A stretch of DNA of 47,218 nucleotides from the NCBI GenBank assembly GCA_002389045.1, contig DGNS01000003.1, positions 1 through 47,218 of the forward strand, given 5' to 3'. Every line of letters begins with the position of its first letter. Within the stretch, counting starts at the first letter, position 1. The translations under genes were made by a program, and so were the position numbers. The notes beneath the pieces were generated by a model. That model searched no databases. It saw only the letters and a program-made list of their open reading frames with translations, and had not been told where the DNA came from. Below are positions 9,408 to 17,578 of this stretch, piece by piece. This stretch comes from Thiotrichaceae bacterium UBA4486 (GTDB lineage: Bacteria > Pseudomonadota > Gammaproteobacteria > Eutrophobiales > Eutrophobiaceae).

Positions 9408-9517
9408 CAGGTGTCTGACTTCAGTCAGACACCGTTAAAACTGTGGCATCCCTCCGGTGTCAGGCAAAAGCCAGACACCTGCCGATACCCAGGTGTCAGG
9501 CTTCAGCCTGACATCGT
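9408..9517. repeat. cluster of three REP-like palindromes between convergent genes
   Basis: Copy 1 (9411-9432) is a perfect palindrome GTGTCTGACT-TC-AGTCAGACAC. Copy 2 (9456-9479) is GGTGTCAGGC-AAAA-GCCAGACACC with one mismatch. Copy 3 (about 9491-9517) is GTGTCAGGCT-TC-AGCCTGACAT. The cluster fills the whole gap between the GT2 stop and the FemAB stop, so it could act as a bidirectional 3'-end hairpin for both transcripts. Confidence 0.85.
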
Positions 9518-9520
9518 ACC

Positions 9521-10864
9521 TCAAGGCAAATGCTTGACCACATGCGGTCCGATAACCCTGGTCAGCAGTACCGGCAGTCTCCGCCAAGTGGCGATCAACA
9601 ACCGGAATTTCGGATTGTTCGGGTTCAGTTGCGGCAGCTCGCCGCCACCGGCCAGCCAGTAGTGCCAGTAGTTCTGCACCGGCTGTGCGCCCCACTGTTG
9701 CTTGAATCGATAAGTGGAACTGTCGCGGCTGGAACGGCCGAAATCAAAAAACTCATAGCCATGATCGATGGCATGGCTCAGCACATGCCGGTAAAGAAAC
9801 ATGTTCATACTGACGGCGTTGGCCTGTTTCAGGGTCGAGGCCCAGGGGATCTCCAGCATATCGCCATGGCTCGCGAGAAAGGCGGTGGCCACGGGCCTGC
9901 CATCCAGTTCTACCACGATGAGGCGGGTATAAAAGGCATCGCACTCAAGTAACGCCCGGAAAAACGCACGGCTGTAAACCGGCGTACCCAGGTCCCGCAT
10001 GTTGATGGCGAACACCCGGTAGAAGGCATCCAGCAGTTCCACGCCGCCGATCTGCACACGCACGTTTTCCCGTTCGGCGCGTTTGGTCTGCGCCCGCACC
10101 TTGGTGCCGAGTCCCGCATCGAGTTCGGCGTAATCACGCGGTAGCGGCAGGATCATATTCACCTTCTCGGTGCGTTGCGGCCACGCCTCGCGGGTCTGTG
10201 TTTCACGGATTTCCATGTGCTCCACCCCCAGCGCTTCGCAGCGTTTCACCGCGGCCTCCAGCAATCGGGTTTCGGTCGCGCCATCCACGGCCAGCGGCCC
10301 ACCGTAGTTGAAATAGGGCATGGAGACGAGAAAGTCACCGAACAGACGGCTTTTCAGGCGCACCAGCGGCAACACGCCGAGTATGCGCCCGTCTGGATCC
10401 CGCGCCACCAGGGAGACATCCTGTTTTCCGAAGACGCGCTGTATCACCTCGCGTACGCAGCAGAAATGCCAGGGCGAGGCCTTGGGATGATGACGCACGA
10501 AATCATCGACGGCAGCGGCCAGATCAGCGGTGTACGGCGAGATGCGCAGACTGTCCGCGGCGGCGGGGTGATCGCTTATGGATGCGCGCAAGCGCCGTGG
10601 CAGAGGATCCACGGATCGGGCCTGATCGCTGCCGCTTTGCATCTTCGCCAGCAGATCCTGTTTGGCCTGTTTTTTGGCTTTCAGCGCCGATTTGATCTCC
10701 CGCATGCGCTGCTGTACCGGCGTCACATCCTCGTTGTTTTTCCGGCACTCGGCCAAAGCATGCGAACAGTCCTTGCGCGCCTTGACCAGCGCCTTGATCT
10801 CCTCCGCGAGTATGCGCAGTTGTTCGTCCACGGCCGGTTCTGTCGCAGAGGGTCCGTTCACCAT
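9521..10864 (-). CDS. FemAB-like protein, XrtA/PEP-CTERM system-associated
   Basis: 447 residues. Residues 1-80 form a charged, probably coiled-coil region (LAEEIKALVKARKDC, IKSALKAKKQAKQDLLAKM). The remainder is a double GNAT-like FemAB fold with SMPYFNYGGPLA, MEIRETQTR, and the signature FFDFGRSSRDSSTYRFKQQW near the end, matching the family found only beside exosortase A. The biochemical role is unproven; an amino-acyl or acyl transfer to the EPS or its precursor is the usual guess. It starts 10 bases after the DUF3473 deacetylase stop, so the two form an operon. The N-terminal extension is unusual compared with the roughly 340-residue core. The stop lies four bases from a repeat cluster. 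Confidence 0.88.
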   Translation of the reverse strand: MVNGPSATEPAVDEQLRILAEEIKALVKARKDCSHALAECRKNNEDVTPVQQRMREIKSALKAKKQAKQDLLAKMQSGSDQARSVDPLPRRLRASISDHPAAADSLRISPYTADLAAAVDDFVRHHPKASPWHFCCVREVIQRVFGKQDVSLVARDPDGRILGVLPLVRLKSRLFGDFLVSMPYFNYGGPLAVDGATETRLLEAAVKRCEALGVEHMEIRETQTREAWPQRTEKVNMILPLPRDYAELDAGLGTKVRAQTKRAERENVRVQIGGVELLDAFYRVFAINMRDLGTPVYSRAFFRALLECDAFYTRLIVVELDGRPVATAFLASHGDMLEIPWASTLKQANAVSMNMFLYRHVLSHAIDHGYEFFDFGRSSRDSSTYRFKQQWGAQPVQNYWHYWLAGGGELPQLNPNNPKFRLLIATWRRLPVLLTRVIGPHVVKHLP

Positions 10865-10874
10865 CAGGGCGGAA

Positions 10875-11768
10875 TCAGCCGAGCTGCTTGCTGTCCACGA
10901 CCGTCATGTCCTCCAGCGGATCGAGGATGGAAGACACCGTACCGAACTGAAAATCCGCGATCAGCGCGCGCAGGCGTGGCATGCAGGCAGTCAGGTTGTT
11001 GTAATGGCGAAAGCGGGATAACAGGCTGGCACCTGCCACCCGCGGCTGGTCCGGATCAATTTCCCAGGGATGCAGGTAAAAGATCCCGGGCTTGTCGTGA
11101 CAGGCTTTTTTCAACAGGTGCCGCGACAACCAGTAAGGATAGAGCCGGAAATACCCGCCGCCGGCCGCCGGCAGGTTCAGACCGGCGAAGCGGGCCGTGG
11201 TCAGCGGGAATTCAACCAGCTCACGGTCGCCTTCAAGGCGGATTTTGTACGGTTGCACCGGGGAGTTGGGAATACCGTAGCGGTCATGCCGCACCGGGAA
11301 AATACTCGAATCCCAGCTAAATCCGTGCTCGGCCAGGATATCCAGCGCCCACAGTGAACGCTTTGTGATGGAATAGGAGGAGCCGCGGTAACCGCGCACC
11401 GGTGTCTGGATGAGATCTTCCAGGATGGCTTTGGAGCGGGTGGTCTCTTCACGAAAGACCTCCGGTGTCTGGTTGTAGATCAACTGGTGACTGTAACCGT
11501 GTGAGGCGATCTCGTGGCCGGCCTCGTGGATCTCCCGCACCAGGGCGGGATAGTGCTCCGCCACCCAGCCGAGCACAAAGAAGGTGCTTTTGACATTCTG
11601 TTCGGCGAACAGATCAAGCAGCTCGCGGGTATTGCGCTCCACCCGCGACGGCAGGTCCGACCATTCACCGGGTTTGATGTTCTTTTCAAACGCCGAGACG
11701 TGGTAATAGTCCTCCACGTCCACGGTCATGGCGCAGCGGCCGTTACTGCCTTGTTTCATTGCACACAT
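10875..11768 (-). CDS. XrtA-associated polysaccharide deacetylase with DUF3473
   Basis: 297 residues. The NodB domain has TVDVEDYYH at residues 15-23 in place of TFDDG, HGYSH at 90-94, and RGYRGSSYSI, then a C-terminal DUF3473 region (GGGYFRLYPYWL, IFYLHPWEID). This architecture is typical of the deacetylase that accompanies exosortase A in EPS loci. No signal peptide is present. The chosen ATG at 11766-11768 has a GGAG five bases upstream. The family start is often nearer MTVDVEDY (residue 14), which remains possible. FemAB follows 10 bases downstream. Its 5' side is full of REP-like repeats, so its promoter must be within or beyond them. Confidence 0.9.
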   Translation of the reverse strand: MCAMKQGSNGRCAMTVDVEDYYHVSAFEKNIKPGEWSDLPSRVERNTRELLDLFAEQNVKSTFFVLGWVAEHYPALVREIHEAGHEIASHGYSHQLIYNQTPEVFREETTRSKAILEDLIQTPVRGYRGSSYSITKRSLWALDILAEHGFSWDSSIFPVRHDRYGIPNSPVQPYKIRLEGDRELVEFPLTTARFAGLNLPAAGGGYFRLYPYWLSRHLLKKACHDKPGIFYLHPWEIDPDQPRVAGASLLSRFRHYNNLTACMPRLRALIADFQFGTVSSILDPLEDMTVVDSKQLG

Positions 11769-11789
11769 TCAGTCTCCGTAGTAAAAGTC

Positions 11790-12194
11790 CAGGTGTCTGC
11801 CTTCAGGCTGACACCGTGAATCCCCCGTAGGTGTCTGACTCCAGCCAGACCCCGTGAATACTTCCCGATGTCAGGCTAAAGCCTGACACCTGTTGAGGTG
11901 TGTAGGTGTCTGACTTCAGTCAGACACCGTATTTAATTCTCGTCATTCCCGCGCATAATCTCTGCCGTCATTCCCGCGCAGGCGGGAAACCAGTACAAAA
12001 AGTCTGCCTGCGGCAGTCCTTTGATCACTGGATCCCCGTATTCACGGGGATGACGGCACCGTGGGTTTTGCCTACGATGTCAGGCTAAAGCCTGACACCT
12101 GAGTAGAGGGTACAGGTGTCTGACTTCAGTCAGACATCGTATCTGCCTTCCACGTCATCTGTATTTCAACGATGTCAGGCTAAAGCCTGACACC
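11790..12194. repeat. dense repeat block: seven REP-like palindromes plus a dRS3-like composite
   Basis: Palindromic copies lie near 11791-11816, 11829-11854, 11867-11890, 11904-11930, 12076-12100, 12114-12140 and 12171-12194, in two stem versions. Between them, 11966-12067 holds GTCATTCCCGCGCAGGCGGG, then ACTGGATCCCCG and a GGGGATGACGGC block. This resembles the Neisseria-type dRS3 inverted unit (ATTCCC-N8-GGGAA). The same composite recurs at 17367-17529. No gene is visible in this 457-bp gap. Confidence 0.85.
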
Positions 12195-12225
12195 AGCTCC
12201 CCCGAAGTCTGCCATCCAATACCCC

Positions 12226-13224
12226 TCACCGCCAGCCCGACAACCGTGCTGCAAACGCCGTGCGCGTATTCGCGATATCTTCATGCAGGCCGATGCGCTT
12301 CAACCGATACGGGTCCTGGTTCGGCCCGTTAATCCCCCGTTGCGTCGTCACCGCCAGGCGGTAATGCGCCGTTACCAATTGCGCCGCATGGGCGGAAACA
12401 TCCCCGTTCGGATAACAGAAACTCTGCACGCTTTTGCCCAGGCGTTCTTCCAGCATCCGTTTGCTGGCCAGTATCTCATGCTCGGCCTTCTCCGGGGCCA
12501 GGCTTTCCAGCAGGCGGCAGTGGTTTTCCGTATGACTGCCGATCTCCACCAGGCCCGAGGCCTGCATCTGTTCGATCTGCTCCCAGTTGAGCATGGTTTG
12601 CGCGGCTGAGGCAGCGGCCGTGGTCGCCGGCGCCGCCTCCAGGCGTTTGTACAGTTCAATATCCGGAAACTGCTTGCAGGCCTGCACCAGTTCGCTCAGC
12701 GTTTCCGGCGTGGTCAGTTGTTCCGGTTTCATGGGCGCGATCTCCGCCAGCCACTCCAGTCCTGCCGGCCATTGGCGCTTGTCTTCACGCGCGGCCAACA
12801 ACTGCATCAACCGGTTGGGCCAGAACATCCGTGCCGTGCCGATCATGCCGCTGACCGCGAATATGGTGGCCGGCACCGAGTATTTTTCCAGCACCGGCCA
12901 GGCATGCGTATAATTGTCCCGCCAGCCGTCATCGAAGGTGATCGCCACGGCGCGGCGCGGCAGCGATTGATTGTCCGCGCGCCGCCGAACCCAGTCGGAC
13001 AGGCTGACCGGCGTCATCCATTCACCGAGTGTGCGCATATGCAGGTCGAATGTTTCCGGGGTGACGTACATCCCCGGTTCCTCCCGTTGCGCCAGCGCCT
13101 CGGCCCGGGGCAGGACGCGGTGGTACATGAGTATCCATAGCCGCGGTTGCGACAGCGGCCAGCGCTGTGGTCCGGCCAGGGCCGATATGCGGTTCAACAT
13201 GGATTTGGCGAGAGATTTCAACAT
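12226..13224 (-). CDS. NodB-type polysaccharide deacetylase (third in window)
   Basis: 332 residues with ITFDDGW (TFDDG at 96-100), HTENH at 231-235 and FCYPNGD, the three CE4 motifs with the metal-binding Asp and two His intact. An LMYHRVLP motif near residue 32-39 is typical of EPS-locus deacetylases. A region of about 110 residues is inserted between motifs 1 and 2. The first in-frame codon is a TTG at 13227, one codon before the ATG I chose; no clear ribosome site separates them. Composition is GC-rich and host-like. Upstream lies the orphan start of a glycosyltransferase gene (13292). Deacetylation of a hexosamine in the repeat unit is inferred. Confidence 0.88.
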   Translation of the reverse strand: MLKSLAKSMLNRISALAGPQRWPLSQPRLWILMYHRVLPRAEALAQREEPGMYVTPETFDLHMRTLGEWMTPVSLSDWVRRRADNQSLPRRAVAITFDDGWRDNYTHAWPVLEKYSVPATIFAVSGMIGTARMFWPNRLMQLLAAREDKRQWPAGLEWLAEIAPMKPEQLTTPETLSELVQACKQFPDIELYKRLEAAPATTAAASAAQTMLNWEQIEQMQASGLVEIGSHTENHCRLLESLAPEKAEHEILASKRMLEERLGKSVQSFCYPNGDVSAHAAQLVTAHYRLAVTTQRGINGPNQDPYRLKRIGLHEDIANTRTAFAARLSGWR

Positions 13225-13288
13225 CAACCGGGGTAGCGAAAGTACTGGGTCAGGGCCTATTCTTGGTTAAAAAGTAAAAAATAACAAG

Positions 13289-13347
13289 AACATGCAAACC
13301 ATCCTCCACATCATCGACACCACCGGGCCGGGCCGTTTACATTACCC
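13289..13347 (+). pseudogene. orphan 5' fragment of the GT4 gene found at 16124
   Basis: From 13289 on, 46 bases including the ATG at 13292 are identical to 16121-16166, the start of the GT4 gene (MQTILHIIDTTGPG). The copies then differ by a deletion of about ten bases in this copy and agree again over TACATTACCC. The fragment stops in frame soon after. The two copies bracket an AT-rich insertion carrying the sulfotransferase and an IS4 element. The rest of 13228-13468 is AT-rich and has no gene. Confidence 0.85.
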
Positions 13348-13468
13348 AAGCCTATGAAAATCGAATTACTAATTTAGGAAAAGATTTCGGAAGAGAAATA
13401 TATATTGTATATTTTGTGTCTCATCACACGAATAGGCATAGTCCGAGAAAATTTAGGAATAAATAGTT

Positions 13469-14380
13469 TTATATGTAATTATATTTTTTCAGGTATTTTT
13501 TCATTTTTTTCGTAATTATCACTATCTGTTTTTCGTCAATCTCAGATTCCCAACTTTTGTCTTCAATAATTCTGTTATCAAAGTTCTTTCTCATTCTGTT
13601 ACCAAGGACATGATGTTCGAAACTCTGGTTTGTATTTGTTTTATCAATACATAGATGATCATAAATTTTAGATAAGGCCGTATTGGTGTCATTGCATATT
13701 TCTTCATATTTTATATGAAGAACGCTGAGGTTCTTATATTTTTTTTCAAGTTGTTCAACTAGTGAGATATAATCATTCCAAAGCTTCGCAGCCATTAAAA
13801 AATCAGACTTGCTAAGCTTGTTATTTTTCACAAAGGAATTACAAAAGCCTCTTCCATCTCGAAGTAGATGGATAACTTTTATTTCTTCATTATGGGCGTT
13901 GGCAAACATTTGTGCCCGTGTTATTGACTTAGTGCCATCCAAATAAACAGTTGCATTTTTAAATTTGATGGCATTACGCATGAATGAGAATTGCGCTTCA
14001 AGAAATTCATTATATTTTTGTTTTATTCCAGAAATATAATTTATTAACACATATCTCAAAAGCGAATCTCTTTTTGGTGATAATATAATTTTATTAATTA
14101 GGTGAATATCAGAAAAATTTGGCAGTATTACATAATTTTTATGGTCCCATTTTTTATCTTCAGAATTGGCCTGGGTTGTATATTTATAAAAATTACATTC
14201 ATCGATAAACTCACCACAGGAACAAACATATCTTCTCTTGTCCTCGGGTGAAAATGGAAATGTCTCACCATTACATATAATGTCAGCATGTTGATCCAAA
14301 AGAATTGCTAGCAATGTTGCGCCTGAATACCAGTTCGAAAGCATAATAGCAAAATTGGCATCAGCTAATTTTATATTCAT
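13469..14380 (-). CDS. sulfotransferase-family protein
   Basis: 303 residues. SGATLLAILLDQHADI near residues 19-34 matches the 5'-phosphosulfate loop of PAPS sulfotransferases (SGTTLLxxLLDxHP). LLRDGRGFCNSFV near 172-184 matches the 3'-phosphate-binding motif (R and S kept). A short Cys cluster (CSCGEFIDEC) near 53-62 is a feature of one bacterial subgroup. There is no signal peptide, so the protein is cytosolic. It would move sulfate from PAPS to a sugar hydroxyl. The gene is strikingly AT-rich against the GC-rich genes on both sides and lies in an inserted segment, so recent acquisition is likely. The acceptor is unknown. Confidence 0.85.
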   Translation of the reverse strand: MNIKLADANFAIMLSNWYSGATLLAILLDQHADIICNGETFPFSPEDKRRYVCSCGEFIDECNFYKYTTQANSEDKKWDHKNYVILPNFSDIHLINKIILSPKRDSLLRYVLINYISGIKQKYNEFLEAQFSFMRNAIKFKNATVYLDGTKSITRAQMFANAHNEEIKVIHLLRDGRGFCNSFVKNNKLSKSDFLMAAKLWNDYISLVEQLEKKYKNLSVLHIKYEEICNDTNTALSKIYDHLCIDKTNTNQSFEHHVLGNRMRKNFDNRIIEDKSWESEIDEKQIVIITKKMKKYLKKYNYI

Positions 14381-14491
14381 ATTGTTGGTTTTAAGTTTGG
14401 TTTTTTAAGGGCAGTATCTAATATGACTTCTCGATAATATCCGCAATATGCATGATTGATATGATTAGACTAAGGCATGCAATTATTAATA

Positions 14492-14501
14492 ATTTATGAC
14501 T
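14492..14501. repeat. target-site duplication, left copy
   Basis: ATTTATGACT occurs directly before the left inverted repeat of the IS4 element and again at 16037-16046. A 10-bp perfect duplication is within the 9-12 bp range of the IS4 family. Confidence 0.92.
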
Positions 14502-16036
14502 GAATGGCACTTAAATAAGCTGAAGCTTCTCAGCATGCCCATGTTTTTTAATATATTCTCGTTCTTTCTGGCGCTGATTTTTCAGCCGTGCATAAGGTTT
14601 TGGTCGTCGCTTGACGGCTCGTGGTTCGATTCTTCCCGGTCGGTTACCGACTCGTATTTTCGCAATCAAGATAAACAACGTCATAGTATCTTCTTTGGCA
14701 TCCGACAAAAACTGTCGTCCACTCCATGCCACCCAGATTTGCAAGGTATGCTATGCTTAAAGCATCAATTGATGCGGTAATATGCCGGCCTGCAAAGCCG
14801 CCTGAGCCATCAACAGTCGAATCAGGTTATACGCCAGAAAATAGACCCACATTTCCTTCTCACACATTGCCGGGGTTTTGCAACTGAGGATCTCCATCCC
14901 CAGCGTGGTCTTGATGTGTCGCAACGTCAACTCCACCTGCCAGCGCTGCCAAAACAAGTCCTTGAGAGTCGCCTTGGTAAACTGGCGCGGGGACAAGAAC
15001 GTGGTCACCAATATCTTCTTGCCGACGTTCACTTCCCGTACCCGCAGTTCATCCGGGTAAGCACGGTATTGCTCAACACTCATCCAATTCGGCCGAATCG
15101 CCGGCTTGCTCCAGCACACCAGATGGTCACGCGTCCCCAGGTGTTTGCCCCGGCGAAAATCTGTATGCCGCGCCCCATGCTGCTCGAACACCACATCGAC
15201 CCCGCGCCGCATCATCTCGGCAATCAGGAAATAACTGCAAAAATAACTGTCCCCCAACATCACGTCCCCCGCAACGAATGCGTCAGTGAGACGGCGAAAC
15301 AAGCCATATTCACCACTCCCTTTCCCTTGGTAAGGCCCCATCGCCACATCCAGTACCGCACCCGTCGACAGCGAGATGACGCCGACCAACCGGACCAACG
15401 GAAAGCCGACACCAGACGCCTGTTTGCCATGCTGCGGAAAGCATGCCTGGTTTGCCTCTGTGTCCGGCATCAATATCGTGGTGCCATCCGCTACTTTTAC
15501 CGGCCGGCCTCCCACAACCAATGCGGCAGGGCAGAATCGTTCAATCGCTCGCCCGTCTGCCTGACCAACGCGCACACCATCGCCTGCGGCAGGCGTTGCC
15601 GGGCAATACAGTAACCACCGGTGCTGACACTCCAGGGCGCCAGGCCGTTCAATACACGATTGACCACTGCGTCATTCACTGCGTTTTGACAGGAGCCATC
15701 AGCACTCATGGTTTGGCCTAAAAACATGGACAGCGTCACCGTCGGCGGGTATTGGCGTTCCCGGTGTGCCGGCAAGTGGGCCTCCACAATGTCCAATAAC
15801 TCCGGGCCGGTAAGCAGGTTGAAAAAATGATCCGCATCGACTTTTTGTACCTGTTTTGCAATACGACGTTGTTGCTGAACAGATTCACGGTTACCGTGTT
15901 TCATGAAGGTTGGCCTCGTATCGGTGGATGCTTGTTTTTGCACCAACTATCTTACCATGCGAGCCAATCTTTTCTTTGGTTTTCAAAGGGTTGCGCTATA
16001 TCAATGAAACCCCTTAGGCTTATTTAAGTGTCATTG
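14502..16036 (-). mobile_element. complete IS4-family insertion sequence, 1535 bp
   Basis: The ends are imperfect inverted repeats: left GAATGGCACTTAAATAAG from 14502, right (reverse complement) CAATGACACTTAAATAAG ending at 16036. A perfect 10-bp target duplication ATTTATGACT flanks both ends. Inside is one transposase gene on the minus strand, interrupted by small indels. Intact ends and duplication show that insertion was recent or well preserved, while the transposase is damaged. The IS sits between the AT-rich sulfotransferase and the GT4 gene, 88 bases before the GT4 start. Confidence 0.93.
14511..15946 (-). pseudogene. IS4-family DDE transposase, frameshifted
   Basis: The N-terminal part (15946 to about 15497) reads in one frame to WLWEAGR and a stop. 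The core (to 14757) continues in the next frame with VKVADGTTILMPDT, GDSYFCSYFLIAEMM and RWQVELTLRHIKTTLGMEIL, the IS4 DDE blocks with Asp and Glu present. A missing G near 15501 explains the first shift. The C-terminus reads on in a further frame (LQIWVAWSGRQFL, then NRPGRIEPRAVKRRPK) to a stop at 14511. That second lesion coincides with a duplicated GCATA near 14748-14757. Three pieces of one protein make it a pseudogene unless the lesions are sequencing errors. Confidence 0.88.
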
Positions 16037-16046
16037 ATTTATGACT
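16037..16046. repeat. target-site duplication, right copy
   Basis: ATTTATGACT directly follows the right inverted repeat of the IS4 element and matches 14492-14501 perfectly. Confidence 0.92.
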
Positions 16047-16123
16047 ATATTATTAACTTTGCATGTATTTCTGACAAAATTCAAAAACTAAAGCGGAATT
16101 ACGAATACAAAATAATTGCGAAC

Positions 16124-17239
16124 ATGCAAACCATCCTCCACATCATCGACACCACCGGGCCGGGCGGGGCGGAAACGGTATACATTACCCTGGCCGATAA
16201 AATCCGCGCGCACGGCTACGACTCCATCGCCGTCGTGCGGGGACCGGGCTGGGTGCATGACGAACTGCGGCGCCGCGAGGTTCTGGCCGTGGTGCTGGAT
16301 ACCAGCGGCCGCTTCAACTGGCATTTCCTGCGCGCCCTGATAACGCTGATCCGGGACAAAGACATAGCGCTCATTCAATCGCACCTGCTCGGCGCCAATG
16401 TCTACAGCGCCCTGGCCGGCTGGATCACGGGCGTGCCGGTGATCGGCACCTTCCACGGCCGCGTGGACATCCATCCCGATGAGCGTTTCCGGCGTATCAA
16501 ACTCTGGTTGATGGAGCGGGGCATTCGCCGGTTCGTGGCCGTTTCCGGAAACCTGGCAGGGATCATCGAACGTGAACGCCTGCTCAACCCCGCAAAAACC
16601 GACATCATCTACAACGGCGTGGATCTGCAACGCTACACAAATACGCGCTCACGCATCCTGCGCGAAGAACTTTCAATACCAGGCAACGCCACCATCATCG
16701 GTTGTCTGGGCAATATCCGCCCGGCCAAGGCCTATGATGTGCTGATACGGGCCATTGCCGCGCTCAGGGATGACTTTCCGGAACTGCACGTCATCATCGC
16801 CGGGCACCAGAAACCGGCCCTCATGATTGAATTGCAACGCCTGATGGAGGATCTGGATATTGCGTCTCGGTTTCATTTCATCGGCTTTCACGACGACAGC
16901 GCGGCCTTTTTAAGCGAACTGGATGTGTTCGTGCTCTGTTCCACCTCGGAAGGGTTTTCCATCTCCACCGTCGAGGCCATGGCCGCCGGCCTGCCGGTGC
17001 TGGCCACCCGCTGCGGCGGCCCCGAGGAAATCGTCACCGATGGCGTCGATGGCATGCTGGTGGAAGCGGGCAGTCCACAGGCACTGGCCGAGGGCCTGAA
17101 AGGCTTGCTCACCCAACCCGACCTGCAACAAAGTCTGGCCACAGTAGCCCGCCAGACCGCCACGGAAAAATTCTCCGAACAGGCCATGCTCCAACGCTAC
17201 CTGGAACTCTACAAAGCCGCTCTGCAAAAAGGTGTCTGA
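16124..17239 (+). CDS. GT4-family glycosyltransferase
   Basis: 371 residues from the ATG at 16124. An in-frame extension upstream to 16028 crosses the IS end and has no family similarity, and the duplicate start at 13292 supports this ATG. The protein has the GT-B fold: GPGGAETVYITLADKI near residue 11-26, FHGRVD, NGVDLQRY, the donor-site region EGFSISTVEAMAAGLPV with the E-x7-E motif, and TRCGGPEEIV. It is a retaining glycosyltransferase using a nucleotide sugar, cytosolic or peripheral. Codon use is GC-rich. The last codons and stop (aaa ggt gtc tga) fall inside a REP-like repeat. It was probably once close to the deacetylase at 12226, before the insertion between them. Confidence 0.9.
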   Translation: MQTILHIIDTTGPGGAETVYITLADKIRAHGYDSIAVVRGPGWVHDELRRREVLAVVLDTSGRFNWHFLRALITLIRDKDIALIQSHLLGANVYSALAGWITGVPVIGTFHGRVDIHPDERFRRIKLWLMERGIRRFVAVSGNLAGIIERERLLNPAKTDIIYNGVDLQRYTNTRSRILREELSIPGNATIIGCLGNIRPAKAYDVLIRAIAALRDDFPELHVIIAGHQKPALMIELQRLMEDLDIASRFHFIGFHDDSAAFLSELDVFVLCSTSEGFSISTVEAMAAGLPVLATRCGGPEEIVTDGVDGMLVEAGSPQALAEGLKGLLTQPDLQQSLATVARQTATEKFSEQAMLQRYLELYKAALQKGV

Positions 17240-17545
17240 CTTCTCTCTCTCAGGTGTCAGGCCTTCAGCCTGACATCGTAGCTAATAGGTGTCTGACTTC
17301 AGTCAGATACCGTAAAAGAACATCCAGCCTGAAACCGAAAAACAGCCAATCGTCCCGCACAGTCTCCTCTGCCGTCATTCCCGCGCAGGCGGGAAACCAG
17401 TACAAAAAACCCGCTTGCGGCGATATTTATTTCACTGGATCCCCGTTCCCCGTCTTCAGGGGGACAAGCTTCACGAAGATGACGGCACTGTGGGTTTTGC
17501 CCTCGATGTCAGGCTAAGCCTGACACCTGATCCTCGATAGCCTGA
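17237..17545. repeat. repeat block: REP-like palindromes and second dRS3-like composite
   Basis: A partial copy GGTGTCTGACTTC at about 17231-17243 overlaps the GT4 stop. Full copies lie near 17251-17280, 17287-17312 and 17505-17529, with a fragment near 17539-17550. From 17367 to 17504 the composite CTCTGCCGTCATTCCCGCGC ... CACTGGATCCCCG ... GATGACGGCACTGTGGGTTT repeats the arrangement at 11966-12075. The gap to the ATP-grasp gene (17240-17578) has no gene. Confidence 0.85.
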
Positions 17546-17578
17546 CACCGTAAAAGAACCCCAGACATCCGACCAAAC

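Noticed and set aside
10175..11320. 381-aa plus-strand frame over FemAB and the DUF3473 deacetylase
   Set aside because: Spans two genes on the other strand and has no recognisable domain.
9408..12194. Regular palindromic repeats considered as a CRISPR array
   Set aside because: Spacing is irregular, the repeats are hairpins of about 24 bp in both orientations, there are no uniform spacers and no cas genes.
14511..14744. 77-aa minus-strand frame considered as a separate small basic protein
   Set aside because: Its NRPGRIEPRAVKRRPK sequence is the C-terminus of IS4 transposases, continuing the frameshifted transposase next to it.
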